Shown here in pieces: positions 52,407 to 60,866 of a stretch of 64,000 nt of DNA; the stretch's first letter is position 1, and each line of letters begins with the position of its first letter. A program made the position numbers and the translations under genes. This DNA is from Alteromonas abrolhosensis. Its GTDB lineage: Bacteria; Pseudomonadota; Gammaproteobacteria; Enterobacterales; Alteromonadaceae. Location of the stretch: assembly GCF_001953635.1 (NCBI RefSeq), contig NZ_MEJH01000006.1, positions 187,915 to 251,914 on the forward strand, read 5' to 3'. The notes under the pieces were generated by a model. The model worked only from the letters and a program-made list of their open reading frames with translations. It did no database searches and had not been told where the DNA came from.

Positions 52407-53836
52407 GTGAGTTGCCTAAGGGGTGGAAGTTATCTCCGATAAGCGAGTTGGCTGACGTACAGGCGGGCATTGGTTTCCCAAAGAGATTCCAAGGCGTAAC
52501 TTCAGCGAAATATCCAGTTTATAAAGTGGGAGATTTATCAAGGGCATACTTGAATGATAAAGCATTAGTTGAAAAGGCTGAGAACTATGTTTCTGAGGAA
52601 GTTGCAGCGGAATTAAAGGGTAAAATATTTAAAGAAGGCGCAATACTCTTTGCAAAAATAGGGGAAGCGCTGCGTCTTAATCGAAGAGTTAAGGTGGTTA
52701 GAGAAGGGTTAGCCGACAATAATGTAATGGCGGTAGTTCCGAAAGACTGTGTTGACAATAATTACCTGTTTAGATTTCTTCAGTATTACGATATTGCATC
52801 ACTATCAAGGTCTACAACAGTCCCGTCTATCAGAAAAGGAGATGTGGAAAACGTTCCTGTTCCTCATCCAGATTTGGATGAACAAAAACGTATCGCAGAC
52901 AAACTCGATAGCGTGTTTGCGAAAGTTGAGGCCGCACAAGCCCGTCTCGACAAAATCCCCACCATCTTAAAACGCTTCCGCCAGTCTGTTCTTGCTGCTG
53001 CTATTTCGGGGGAGTTGACGAAGGAATGGAGAGAGAGACAATCTAATTTGATTAGCCCTTTAGCATTGGTTGAAGATAAACGAAATAGACTGTTAGCAGA
53101 CGGAACAATAAAGCCTTCCAAACAAAACTCTGCTGAGCCAATAGAAAACGAAAACACTTCTGTGCACTATTCGTGGAAATACTCTAGGTTGATATCTATT
53201 TGTTCTTTGATTACAGATGGCAAGCACGGAAACTGTAAGGATGAGTCAAATTCTGGTTATTACTTTCTATCAGCAAAAGATATAAAGGGAGGTGAATTAA
53301 TTTATGAAAATTCGAGGCAAATTAACAAATATGAATTTCAAGAAGTTCACAATAGAACTAATTTAGAACCTCTCGATATCTGCATTGTTAACACAGGAGC
53401 GACTGTCGGGAAACTTGCCTTGGCACCATTTTCAGCAAAGACTCAGAAGACAACTTTTCAAAAAAGTGTGGCGGTGGTAAAGGTCATAAAACCATTTATA
53501 GTTCCCCAGTATGTAGCGATAGTATTTGAAGAAGCAAACAAAAGGTTGTTGAAAAGTTCTACAGGTACAGCTGTCAATAATCTTTTGCTGAGCACAATGA
53601 AGCAGTTAATAATTCCTATACCTTCTACTGAAGAACAGTTAAGGATTGTTAGCAAAGTTGATGAGTTGTCTGAACAAGCTAAAGCTGTTGAAAAACAGTA
53701 TTACGACGCCAAAGCTCGGTTAGACAAACTAACTCAGTCATTACTTGCAAAAGCTTTCAAAGGCGAATTGCTTTCAAGCTCTGTTGAGTCAGAAGTCACA
53801 GAAATTGAAAACTCTGTTGAGGCAATCCATGCGTGA
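52403..53836 (+). CDS. hsdS: Type I restriction-modification specificity subunit
   Basis: 477 residues with two target-recognition domains (about 1-150 and 225-390), each followed by a helical spacer. The first spacer region reads DEQKRIADKLDSVFAKVEAAQARLDKIP and the second EEQLRIVSKVDELSEQAKAVEKQYYDAKARLDKL in shortened description; these conserved repeats set the gap between the two half-targets. The two domains differ, so the DNA target is bipartite and asymmetric; the sequence cannot be read off. It overlaps both hsdM and the following gene. Confidence 0.96.
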   Translation: MSELPKGWKLSPISELADVQAGIGFPKRFQGVTSAKYPVYKVGDLSRAYLNDKALVEKAENYVSEEVAAELKGKIFKEGAILFAKIGEALRLNRRVKVVREGLADNNVMAVVPKDCVDNNYLFRFLQYYDIASLSRSTTVPSIRKGDVENVPVPHPDLDEQKRIADKLDSVFAKVEAAQARLDKIPTILKRFRQSVLAAAISGELTKEWRERQSNLISPLALVEDKRNRLLADGTIKPSKQNSAEPIENENTSVHYSWKYSRLISICSLITDGKHGNCKDESNSGYYFLSAKDIKGGELIYENSRQINKYEFQEVHNRTNLEPLDICIVNTGATVGKLALAPFSAKTQKTTFQKSVAVVKVIKPFIVPQYVAIVFEEANKRLLKSSTGTAVNNLLLSTMKQLIIPIPSTEEQLRIVSKVDELSEQAKAVEKQYYDAKARLDKLTQSLLAKAFKGELLSSSVESEVTEIENSVEAIHA

Positions 53837-54719
53837 GCTTGGAATCTGTAAACAGACAGGCAGAGTTTATGAAGGAAGTTCGGGTTCAGGGATTCCTATT
53901 GAAGGTCGCTCAAACCTGTTCCCGATAACCTTTCACGAACTAAATATTGATGCACCAACTTACAGTGTTGACGGTTTTCCTCCTCTACTTTTTCGAGAAG
54001 ACAGCTTCGACCCTATTACTAAAATTCGGCGCGGCCGAGTGGTTAAGCTGTCCACTGAAACGCAGCCAAAGGTCTGGCGAGTACACGACCAGATTAGAAA
54101 AGACTTAAAGTTAGTTGGTTGGGCAAGCGGCGCTGCGCAAGAAACCGAACTCATTACCTACCAGCGTTCACCACTGAACGAGTTAAGAGGGCTTTCAAAG
54201 TTTCCAAATGTCACAATTGGTGAGGCTCCGCATCATAGTATCTGGAGCATTCTTGCGATTGAAAAGCAATACGATGGAGCGCTACTGCTAACGCTTAAAG
54301 CAGTCAGAAGCTTAGGTGTTGTACCAGACATAAACTTCAATAAATACTCTGCGCCTGCAAGAAGAGAGTTAAAGCGTGCTCTGGAGCAAGTTGTAGTTAG
54401 CGCCAATAAACTATCGCCAAAGGATACCGTAGATAGGTGCCGAGATGCTTTGAGTATTGTGTTTGGTGATTTAGCCGACAACTTAACGCTAGAATTAGGT
54501 CAAGGAATTAGTAAATACCTCGAACGCAATAAAGTAAAAGACCCAAAACGTGATGGTCAGGATTTAATTTCTAAAAATGCTGATATTGTTCGCGTACTGC
54601 ACTCGCGTGGCAAACCAAATGAAAGCCATAAACACAGTACCAGACCAATAGACGAAGAAGATGCCAATCTTGCTCTGAATTGTCTATGGTTTGTGTTGAC
54701 TGAACTGGATGCTCGGTAA
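53829..54719 (+). CDS. Unknown protein with HEPN-like C-terminus, in the type I restriction operon
   Basis: 296 residues from the ATG at 53829, which overlaps the hsdS stop by 8 bp; the frame extends upstream into hsdS but the shorter start fits coupling. The N-terminal half is not recognised. The C-terminal half is helical and holds LHSRGKPNESHKH with R260-x6-H267, the R-x4-6-H arrangement of HEPN ribonucleases and of the Abi-C (abortive infection) group, with a following helix ANLALNCLWFVLTEL as in that fold. This is pattern-based, not a proven match. It overlaps the DUF3800 gene by one base. A role as a back-up toxin to restriction is inferred. Confidence 0.65.
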   Translation: MRELGICKQTGRVYEGSSGSGIPIEGRSNLFPITFHELNIDAPTYSVDGFPPLLFREDSFDPITKIRRGRVVKLSTETQPKVWRVHDQIRKDLKLVGWASGAAQETELITYQRSPLNELRGLSKFPNVTIGEAPHHSIWSILAIEKQYDGALLLTLKAVRSLGVVPDINFNKYSAPARRELKRALEQVVVSANKLSPKDTVDRCRDALSIVFGDLADNLTLELGQGISKYLERNKVKDPKRDGQDLISKNADIVRVLHSRGKPNESHKHSTRPIDEEDANLALNCLWFVLTELDAR

Positions 54720-55594
54720 TGACAGATGAAAAACAACCCGTCCAGCATGAGTTGCCGCTTTTTGAGATTGATGAAGAAAACCTCAAGAAGCTAAAAAGTC
54801 ACAACCCCCAATCGTTAGATGAAAGTGACTTTTCCAAATATATCGTGTACGTGGATGAAAGTGGTGATCACAGCCTCCAGAGTATTGATGAAAACTATCC
54901 CATCTTCGTTCTAGCATTTTGTGTATTTCACAAACGCCACTACAGTGAAGTGATTGTTCCTGCGTTAGAGAAATTTAAGTTCAACCACTTCGGCCATGAC
55001 CAAGTGGTGCTTCACGAAAACGAAATTAGGCGACGAAAGGGCGCATTCAATATATTTAAAGGTAAAGAGCACCATCAGCACTTTTTGAACGAGCTGACTG
55101 AAATAATCGAGGTCGGTAATTTCATCTTGATAAGCGCCACCATTGATAAACGAGAGTTGCGCTCGAACCCTGACGATAATGCTTACCACATAGCTCTGGG
55201 TATGTGTATGGAAGCGCTAAATGGTTTTCTTGCGGAGAAAGGCCAGAGCGAAAAGAAAACACACATCGTTGTTGAATGCAGAGGTGATAAAGAGGATCGA
55301 GACTTAGAGCTAGAATTTCGTCGTATCTGTGATGGCAACAATAAACAAAATCTGCAACTTCCCTATGAAATAATCTTCTCTGACAAAAAAGTTATGTCGT
55401 CAGGGTTACAACTAGCAGACCTGGTTGCGCGACCTATAGGGCTTCATACACTTCGTCCTGAACAGAACAACAGAGCTTTCGATATTCTTCGAGAAAAGTT
55501 TTACTGCGAAGGAGGAAGGGACAGCTTAGGAACTGCTTTTGAGGGCGTTGGGATGAGAATTTACCCTAGCCCAAAAAGCGAAAAACCCCGATGA
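54719..55594 (+). CDS. DUF3800 protein (RNase H-like fold), last gene of the restriction operon
   Basis: 291 residues. The DUF3800 signature is clear: YVDESGDH near residue 45, LHENEIRRRKG near 100, a central VVECRGDKEDRD, and the C-terminal GLQLADLVARPIG. The conserved Asp residues are consistent with a metal-dependent RNase H-like nuclease, which is proposed but not shown for the family. Its ATG overlaps the previous stop (TAATG), so hsdS, the HEPN-like gene and this gene are translationally linked. Such proteins recur in defence islands. Confidence 0.85.
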   Translation: MTDEKQPVQHELPLFEIDEENLKKLKSHNPQSLDESDFSKYIVYVDESGDHSLQSIDENYPIFVLAFCVFHKRHYSEVIVPALEKFKFNHFGHDQVVLHENEIRRRKGAFNIFKGKEHHQHFLNELTEIIEVGNFILISATIDKRELRSNPDDNAYHIALGMCMEALNGFLAEKGQSEKKTHIVVECRGDKEDRDLELEFRRICDGNNKQNLQLPYEIIFSDKKVMSSGLQLADLVARPIGLHTLRPEQNNRAFDILREKFYCEGGRDSLGTAFEGVGMRIYPSPKSEKPR

Positions 55595-56066
55595 ATCCAC
55601 CGAGGTTTTGACGCCGACCGAGAATGCTCAATCCACTTACTGCATAGTATGGTATTTGTAACCATTTTAGTCAATGGCAATGGTTCTGAAAAACGAACTT
55701 TTATATTTTCCTTGGCTAGACGCTATTGAATACTGAAGCCTAAATTATACTGACGAGGAATGCTCACGACCACTTCGCTAAATGCTATCACTAGCCGTCC
55801 TAGCGGCTGGAACAATGATTGGAAGCCCACATTAGGAAATCCAGCAGTTGCTGTAAATCACTTAACGTGAGATTAACTGTGTAGAAGAGCCAGCGCTAGG
55901 CACTCTGGTTTGGTTATAGTCACGAATGCGCTGCCTATAATCATGGTTGATACTAGCAGAGCTAAAAAATAGAAAGCAGGCGTTTTAATGCCTGCTTTTT
56001 TCTTTTGTGCAAAAAATTTCCCCCTTACGAGCCTAGATATCTTTAGGACTAACTAAGGGTATCAAC
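55595..56066 (+). other. 472-bp gene-free stretch with a strong terminator
   Basis: After the DUF3800 stop a weak hairpin, AACCCCG and CGAGGTTTT, lies at about 55583-55608. At 55973-55999 is a strong terminator, stem AAAGCAGGC and GCCTGCTTT with T run. Between them no frame with a ribosome site is seen. A terminator 380 bp after the last gene may mean a small RNA transcribed in between, but I found no clear promoter for one. Confidence 0.5.
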
Positions 56067-56327
56067 ATGAAGATCACGAAAGAAATAGCTTTTAACACAC
56101 TTATTAAATTCTCAAAAAATAGCATGTCGCTAGGATATATATTCCTCGCGTTTGCACTGTTTCCTTTTTGGCATGAGATAGTCGCTGTATTACTAGATTG
56201 GAAGCCTGCTGCTGAAGCAGATTTTGAGTTAAATGAGTATTTTTACTACAACTGGGTGTGTATTGCTGCGTCGTTATTTTTCTCACTGTCAGCAGTTATT
56301 GTACTGCGGTTTATGGCAGACGATTAA
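56067..56327 (+). CDS. Small membrane protein, two helices
   Basis: 86 residues. Helices at about 21-46 (LGYIFLAFALFPFWHEIVAVLL) and 62-81 (VCIAASLFFSLSAVIVLRF), joined by an acidic segment. Not recognised. It starts after a weak AGGGT site and ends before its own terminator. Together with the similar gene at 56436 it forms a pair of small membrane proteins between defence genes. Confidence 0.7.
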   Translation: MKITKEIAFNTLIKFSKNSMSLGYIFLAFALFPFWHEIVAVLLDWKPAAEADFELNEYFYYNWVCIAASLFFSLSAVIVLRFMADD

Positions 56328-56341
56328 AGCGACTTTTTACT

Positions 56342-56366
56342 AACGGGCATTCTATGCCCGTTTTCT
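56342..56366 (+). terminator. Terminator after the first small membrane gene
   Basis: Stem AACGGGCAT and ATGCCCGTT with a three-base loop, then TTCTCG. It falls 14 bp after the stop at 56327. Confidence 0.8.
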
Positions 56367-56435
56367 CGTTCCACGAAAGTTACCATGAGTCGTTCTTAGT
56401 TATTTATGCGGGTCATAAGCAACTTAGGAGGACAA

Positions 56436-56666
56436 ATGACTAAGCAACAAATCGTCGTCATGGTATTAGACATGATGACTAAATTTTTGATGAGTATAGG
56501 GGACGTAATTTTTGTAATTTGGATAGTTCAAATAATCACTGGGTTTGAAGCGCATAGCTCTTACCCGTTCGTGGGTATTGATGGAGCGCTATATATATTT
56601 CTAATATATCTGTTCGCTCTCGCGATATACCTTCAAGAGGTACGGCTTCGTAAAAAGTATCATTAA
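56436..56666 (+). CDS. Small membrane protein, two helices
   Basis: 76 residues from the ATG at 56436, which has a perfect AGGAGG five bases upstream; an ATG at 56406 in frame is too early. Helices cover about 5-36 (VMVLDMMTKFLMSIGDVIFV and on) and 45-66 (ALYIFLIYLFALAIYL), with a basic C-terminus (RLRKKYH). Not recognised. It has its own terminator, so unlike the restriction genes it is a single-gene unit. Confidence 0.75.
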   Translation: MTKQQIVVMVLDMMTKFLMSIGDVIFVIWIVQIITGFEAHSSYPFVGIDGALYIFLIYLFALAIYLQEVRLRKKYH

Positions 56667-56676
56667 AAAAATATTG

Positions 56677-56703
56677 AGAGCACCGCTAGGTGCTCTTTTT
56701 TTT
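56677..56703 (+). terminator. Terminator after the second small membrane gene
   Basis: Stem AGAGCACC and GGTGCTCT, four-base loop, then a run of T. It also lies just past the stop of the convergent gene at 56715. Confidence 0.9.
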
Positions 56704-56714
56704 CCGACAATAGA

Positions 56715-57578
56715 TTATCGATAAAATGTCTGTTCTATTGGGTCAATAAATTTTGTTCTATAGATGATTTTTTCTTGGAGTTTATTGGCATCAGTTTCAC
56801 TTAGTAGAGGCTGTTTCGTTTTACGATCATAACGATGAGGCATCTCCTCAAACAGTTGTTTGTGAAAGCGTTGTGTGTCGTTATTAATCTTTTGAGAGCA
56901 GGGAATAATGAAGACTTTATCGTAAAGTCTATTTTCACCTAGCATTGCATCACGCAATTTCAGTAACGTTTTTTCGTGTTGCTGCTTCCGCTTAAATGAC
57001 GCTTCTAGTTCAACAGCCGCCACCTCGCCATTGGCTAGCTGTACCAGCGCATCGACATTTTTTATGTTTGATAAACTGTGAATACGCTTAAATTCAAGTT
57101 CAGTTAAATAGCCATCCCAAAGAGGTTTTGGGGTGCCATCCTTTGTTTGATTTTGCAATCCTAGGCTTAGTACAAAACTCATAATAGAGTCGTGCATAAT
57201 TGCATTTTGATTCACTTGGGTGATGGGTTCTTGTGCAGAGCGGAAAGGGATGTCTATCCGCATCAAGTCTGACGCAAACCTAGCACCTGAATGAGTTAGT
57301 ACATATATGCGCCCATCTGCTGCCCTGTCTGTTTCTGCAATTGATAGAAATCCTTCTTTCACTATTCTATTTAGAGACTCCAAAACTTTGTGCCGCTTAA
57401 TCTGCCATATTGCTTCACATGTAATGGCAGATACAAAACTATGCCTAGCGGCGAGCAGTAACGCTAAATACTTTTTTTGCCGTCCTCTAAGAACGGGATT
57501 CGTACTTTTGTGAAATCTCATATCAAGGTTGAAGTATTTTTGGTGTTCGGTGTCTAGGGAAGGTGTATTAGTATTCAT
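56715..57578 (-). CDS. Winged-helix protein with nuclease-like C-terminal domain, possible mobilisation or replication-relaxation protein
   Basis: 287 residues; AAGGAA precedes two adjacent ATGs at 57581 and 57578. The N-terminal 110 residues form a winged helix (TCEAIWQIKRHKVLESLNRI, then DGRIYVLTHSGARF). The C-terminal part has VDALVQLANGEVAAVELEAS, a D...E-x-E arrangement like that of restriction-endonuclease-fold domains, then a long basic helix. The layout recalls the replication-relaxation (MobC-like) family of mobile elements. The match is architectural and uncertain. It is transcribed away from the hairpin-rich tract that starts 30 bp upstream, so it might act on it. Confidence 0.6.
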   Translation of the reverse strand: MNTNTPSLDTEHQKYFNLDMRFHKSTNPVLRGRQKKYLALLLAARHSFVSAITCEAIWQIKRHKVLESLNRIVKEGFLSIAETDRAADGRIYVLTHSGARFASDLMRIDIPFRSAQEPITQVNQNAIMHDSIMSFVLSLGLQNQTKDGTPKPLWDGYLTELEFKRIHSLSNIKNVDALVQLANGEVAAVELEASFKRKQQHEKTLLKLRDAMLGENRLYDKVFIIPCSQKINNDTQRFHKQLFEEMPHRYDRKTKQPLLSETDANKLQEKIIYRTKFIDPIEQTFYR

Positions 57579-57613
57579 CATTGTGTTCCTTATTTATTAA
57601 TTGAGAAACTACA

Positions 57614-57709
57614 AAGGAACAGCAAACGCAAAGTTTAAGTGTTTAAGGATCTTTTTCGGGTTTTTAACTGGGAGTTTCTTAAACTCTCAAACACCCACCG
57701 CTGTTCCTT
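57614..57709. repeat. Nested inverted repeats, start of the hairpin-rich tract
   Basis: An outer 10-bp pair, AAGGAACAGC (57614-57623) and GCTGTTCCTT (57700-57709), encloses AGTTTAAG (57632-57639) and CTTAAACT (57678-57685). A small hairpin, GAGTTT-CTT-AAACTC at 57672-57686, competes with the inner pair. It lies immediately upstream of the winged-helix gene. Confidence 0.75.
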
Positions 57710-58200
57710 GTTTTCAACCCACCAGAAAAAGAGAAGCTCACAACGTTCGTTGTGAGAGAAGCGCTTATAGTGCCCGCCGCTGCTGATGTTGACGTTCGTC
57801 AACGCAGCGACTCTACGACGCATTCGCGTCTAGCACCAACGCTTGAGGCGCATGTTCCCGTGCTGCGCACTACCCCCCATTTTTCCTCTCATATCTATGT
57901 ATTTCATACACGGCTATTCGTTGCGCTAGCGTTGCTTGCGGCAAGGGGTTTGATTCATAGCGCTTTCGCCCTATTCATCAAATTTTGCTAGGGCAAAACA
58001 AAATAGGGGGTAGTTCGCAACTGCGAACATGCGCCAGCTTCAAAAGAAAATGTGCTTCGCAATTGTCTTTCTGCGCGAGCTATTGAGTTGTTTCACAACT
58101 GCTTTTTTGCACACAAACTTTTAGTTTGGTGCTATCACTTTGCTTTGCAGCTAGTAATTCATGCTTTCCAAGCATAATCAGATTTTATTTAAAAAACTTT
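57710..58200. repeat. Array of short hairpins in a gene-free tract
   Basis: Perfect or near-perfect inverted repeats with 2-4 base loops follow one another: 57737-57756 (9-bp stem), 57782-57808, 57817-57830, 58013-58028, 58086-58100, 58109-58132 and 58161-58175. A looser stem GCCCTA/TAGGGC is at 57968-57994. A longer pair, ACTACCCCCCATTTT (57869-57883) and its 14-of-15 complement (58000-58014), encloses 116 bases. No frame here has a ribosome site. The tract could fold as RNA or as single-stranded DNA. Confidence 0.75.
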
Positions 58201-58217
58201 TTTGAGTGAGAATATTC

Positions 58218-58374
58218 ATGTCGAGTCCGACTTCTTAAGTAGAAGCCGCAAACTTTAATCAGTAAAAAAATGAATAGGCAAGTGATATGAATTAAAAATG
58301 TACCAGGGTTTCAGCAACTGAGAGCTGACTAGTTTTGCGTAGCGACTAACGCTCTTAGAACGAAGACTCGACAT
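58218..58374. ncRNA. Candidate structured element closed by a 10-bp inverted repeat
   Basis: ATGTCGAGTC (58218-58227) and GACTCGACAT (58365-58374) are perfect complements 137 bases apart. Inside are small stems CTTCT/AGAAG (58231-58245), TCAGC/GCTGA (58311-58328) and GCGT/ACGC (58337-58352). The layout suits a folded RNA or a processed DNA site. No reverse transcriptase gene is nearby, so a retron is not supported. Confidence 0.4.
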
Positions 58375-58500
58375 CTTTAATTTACCAATGAATTGCTATA
58401 CCACAGCTATGCTGATGGACGTTAAAAGGAAAGGGTTTGCATTAGGGTTATTTTTCATTAACGTAATTTTGTGCTGATTAATAAACAAGAGGACAGCACA

Positions 58501-58869
58501 ATGTCATTACTAAGTTATCAATTATTCGAACACTGCTCATATAGTAGTGAAGAGGCTAATTCTTCAGCTCTCGATGAGAGCGGGTGTGACGCACCTGGAA
58601 TCAATGAGGCAACAGGGTTACCGCTTTTACCTAGTGGAGTAAAAGGTTGTCCTGGTGTTATCGACGTAGAAGGAAATCCACGCGGCACTGATATGTCAGA
58701 CTACCTAGGTGTGGATACCACTCTCGATATTAGTTTTATAGATACTGATGTGTTAGTCGGATGTGATATCCATTCTGACACCGACTGGATGACAGACACA
58801 ACGTCTATTGATAATGGTTTTGACGATTTTGGAATTAATGACCTGTCAGGATTTGACGGAGACTGGTAG
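58501..58869 (+). CDS. Small acidic protein of mobile elements, unknown function
   Basis: 122 residues from the ATG with GAGGA eight bases upstream. Very rich in Asp, Ser and Gly, with only a few basic residues. It carries GINEATGLPLLPSG and VIDVEGNPRGTD, which by memory resemble short proteins (INPATGLPM...GVDVxGNPYGTD) seen on plasmids and islands; no function is known to me. It is followed without a gap by a 37-residue membrane protein. Confidence 0.7.
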   Translation: MSLLSYQLFEHCSYSSEEANSSALDESGCDAPGINEATGLPLLPSGVKGCPGVIDVEGNPRGTDMSDYLGVDTTLDISFIDTDVLVGCDIHSDTDWMTDTTSIDNGFDDFGINDLSGFDGDW

Positions 58870-58983
58870 ATGACTGTATTTCAATTAGCCTTACTAGTGT
58901 TATTGATGCTAGCGGCTTTGGCTATCTGGCTAACACCTTCTTTTGAAAGGTTAGTAGAGAAGTATATGAAGGCTGGCGGTTAG
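58870..58983 (+). CDS. Very small membrane protein
   Basis: 37 residues (begins MTVFQLALLVLLMLAALAIW) with one membrane helix at about 4-21 and a charged tail. The ATG follows the stop of the previous gene directly (TAGATG) and has GGAG eight bases upstream, so the pair is translationally coupled. The tight link suggests the acidic protein and this peptide work together, perhaps at the membrane. Confidence 0.6.
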   Translation: MTVFQLALLVLLMLAALAIWLTPSFERLVEKYMKAGG

Positions 58984-59063
58984 TTTTTGTTATTTATGTG
59001 GACAGATGGGAAAAACTTAGCTCAAATCTAATCTGACATGGGCACTAAAAAATGGCAACTGTC

Positions 59064-59079
59064 AGCTCAGGTCTGAGCT
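59064..59079. repeat. Short palindromic hairpin
   Basis: AGCTCAG and CTGAGCT with a two-base loop, in the gap 58984-59099 between the convergent 37-residue gene and the SMC-like gene. No T run, so terminator function is uncertain. Confidence 0.4.
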
Positions 59080-59099
59080 AGTACACTTCAGTTCTTCAT

Positions 59100-60866
59100 T
59101 TAGATTATAGTTATATCAATGGTTTCTTCATAAAGTTCTTGATAATTTTCTAATGGTTGAGATAAAAAGCTACGCTCAAATTTTCCTGCTCCTACGTAAA
59201 ACAGCTTTGAATTAGTCGGAAAGTAAGCGTTTTGAACGTCTTTAACTCTGACTTTTTCGATAGGTTTTATTTCTTCACTTTCTTCATCACTAGGCTCTTT
59301 AACATGCTCAGATATAGACAGAAACGTCTGAGTATCACTTGGCAGATTATTCGCAATAAATGACAGAATAGTCTCCAAGTTAGTCTCATCTATATCCTCC
59401 TTGAGAATGGCGTCAAGCAAGAATGGTAGTCTATGGGCTGTTTTCGATTTCGCTATCATGGCATTTAAAGCAAAATGATAAGCCATAACGGTTTTGTGAA
59501 GTTCAACACCTTGACGTGGGAAAGAATGTATTTTGTACAAATCTAAATATCGAGAATCAGTCAAAGGCCTAAGGTTTAACTGTGATGTATACTCTGTGAA
59601 TATCTTCTTGAATGCCTTTTCCTTACTTCTTCGTGAAAACATGGTTTCTTGTTCAGTAACCATAGAGCCAAGAGAAAGTTTAACGTCTTCTAAATCTCTT
59701 TCTAATTGCTCAATATCGGCTTGCATCCTTTTATATAGTGTAATATTTGCTTTATTTTCTACCCACTGTTGAAACGTTACTCCTTCGACGTTTTTGTCCA
59801 GAAGTACGCCATAATCATTAAAAATTTCGTTCTCGATTGCCGTCGCTTTTTTCTTAGACGAATTTATCTTAGACTTTTTATCTATTAGCTTATCTGTAAT
59901 GTGCGACTCAAGTTCTAAAGTGTCATTATATTTTTGATAGTAGCTGTACAAGCCTTCAAGTGAGTATGACAGAACCTGCGTGCAGGCTGGGCAACGATCA
60001 ACATCGTTGTAACTCTGTTTTTTGATATTACTTTTAGTTCTTTTCAGAATTCTATGATGATTTTGTAATAGAGAAAATTCATTACAAAGCTTTATGTACT
60101 TGTTCCTTTCTTCCTCTAATAAATTTGCCTTTAAAACGTAGTTTTCAATATAGGCTTCTGCTTGCTCGCCAAACGCTTCGTCAACCAAATTAGAAAACTG
60201 AAATTCTGCTTTCTTAGTGTATCGTTTGAGATTATTTAATTCAGCAGTTAGTCGATCTTTTTCCTTCGTTAACCTTCTATGCTCCAAGCGATCAAATCTA
60301 TTACTTATACCTAGGTAATAATCTAAATAGTCGTCTTTAAATCCCTTGTAATATTGGAGATTAGAGAATGACTCACGCAAATATACCCAGCCTACAGATT
60401 GAGAAATATAATATGGTAAAAACATGCTTTCAAGCGGAGCCGATTTTAGCTCTCCTTTTTGCTCAAGAATAAGCGAAAATCCAACCAATTTTCTTATGTA
60501 ATCCTTCAGTCTGATGTGCTCAACACTGTTATCTGCATCTATTCCATGGAAAGAAACTACCTTTCCGCTTGGCTCTTTGACATAGATGGATTTTGAGTCC
60601 CTGACAATAGCGTAATATTCCTCAATATCACCTACTTTCTTCGTAAAATCTACTCTGAACGTCGGTTCATATAACAGAATTTCTTCTAAACTTTCTCTGA
60701 CGTCATTAACTCCAAACGTGAACATAAGACTCAGGATCAAAGAGCTTTTACCTGATGTGTTGCGTCCACTGATTATATTTACACCAGGTGAAAATTCATT
60801 ACTGAAGCAACAATTATGCGATTTCGAGCTTACAAATAATTTTTTAAACGTAATTGTATGGTTCAT
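59100..60866 (-). CDS. SMC/Rad50-like ATPase, Lamassu LmuB-like
   Basis: 588 residues from the ATG at 60866, whose first base is the last base of the upstream stop (TAATG); a longer frame from 60902 would overlap that gene. Walker A is GRNTSGKSS (34-42). MFLPYYISQSVGW near 148-160 is typical of DUF3732-like ATPases. A coiled-coil middle (about 190-430) carries CPAC (292-295), a possible zinc-hook half. The late LPFLLDAI is a Walker B-like segment. In Lamassu, LmuB senses DNA ends or foreign DNA and unleashes a partner nuclease. It should act with the gene just upstream. Confidence 0.8.
   Translation of the reverse strand: MNHTITFKKLFVSSKSHNCCFSNEFSPGVNIISGRNTSGKSSLILSLMFTFGVNDVRESLEEILLYEPTFRVDFTKKVGDIEEYYAIVRDSKSIYVKEPSGKVVSFHGIDADNSVEHIRLKDYIRKLVGFSLILEQKGELKSAPLESMFLPYYISQSVGWVYLRESFSNLQYYKGFKDDYLDYYLGISNRFDRLEHRRLTKEKDRLTAELNNLKRYTKKAEFQFSNLVDEAFGEQAEAYIENYVLKANLLEEERNKYIKLCNEFSLLQNHHRILKRTKSNIKKQSYNDVDRCPACTQVLSYSLEGLYSYYQKYNDTLELESHITDKLIDKKSKINSSKKKATAIENEIFNDYGVLLDKNVEGVTFQQWVENKANITLYKRMQADIEQLERDLEDVKLSLGSMVTEQETMFSRRSKEKAFKKIFTEYTSQLNLRPLTDSRYLDLYKIHSFPRQGVELHKTVMAYHFALNAMIAKSKTAHRLPFLLDAILKEDIDETNLETILSFIANNLPSDTQTFLSISEHVKEPSDEESEEIKPIEKVRVKDVQNAYFPTNSKLFYVGAGKFERSFLSQPLENYQELYEETIDITII

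Noticed and set aside
57601..57991. Short reading frames in the hairpin tract (for example 57601-57786 and 57752-57991)
   Set aside because: No ribosome binding sites, and they read through stem-loops with repetitive sequence.
57614..58200. CRISPR array
   Set aside because: The repeats are inverted and differ from one another; there are no constant direct repeats with even spacers.
58218..58374. Retron non-coding RNA
   Set aside because: The outer inverted repeat is suggestive, but no reverse transcriptase is encoded anywhere in the window.
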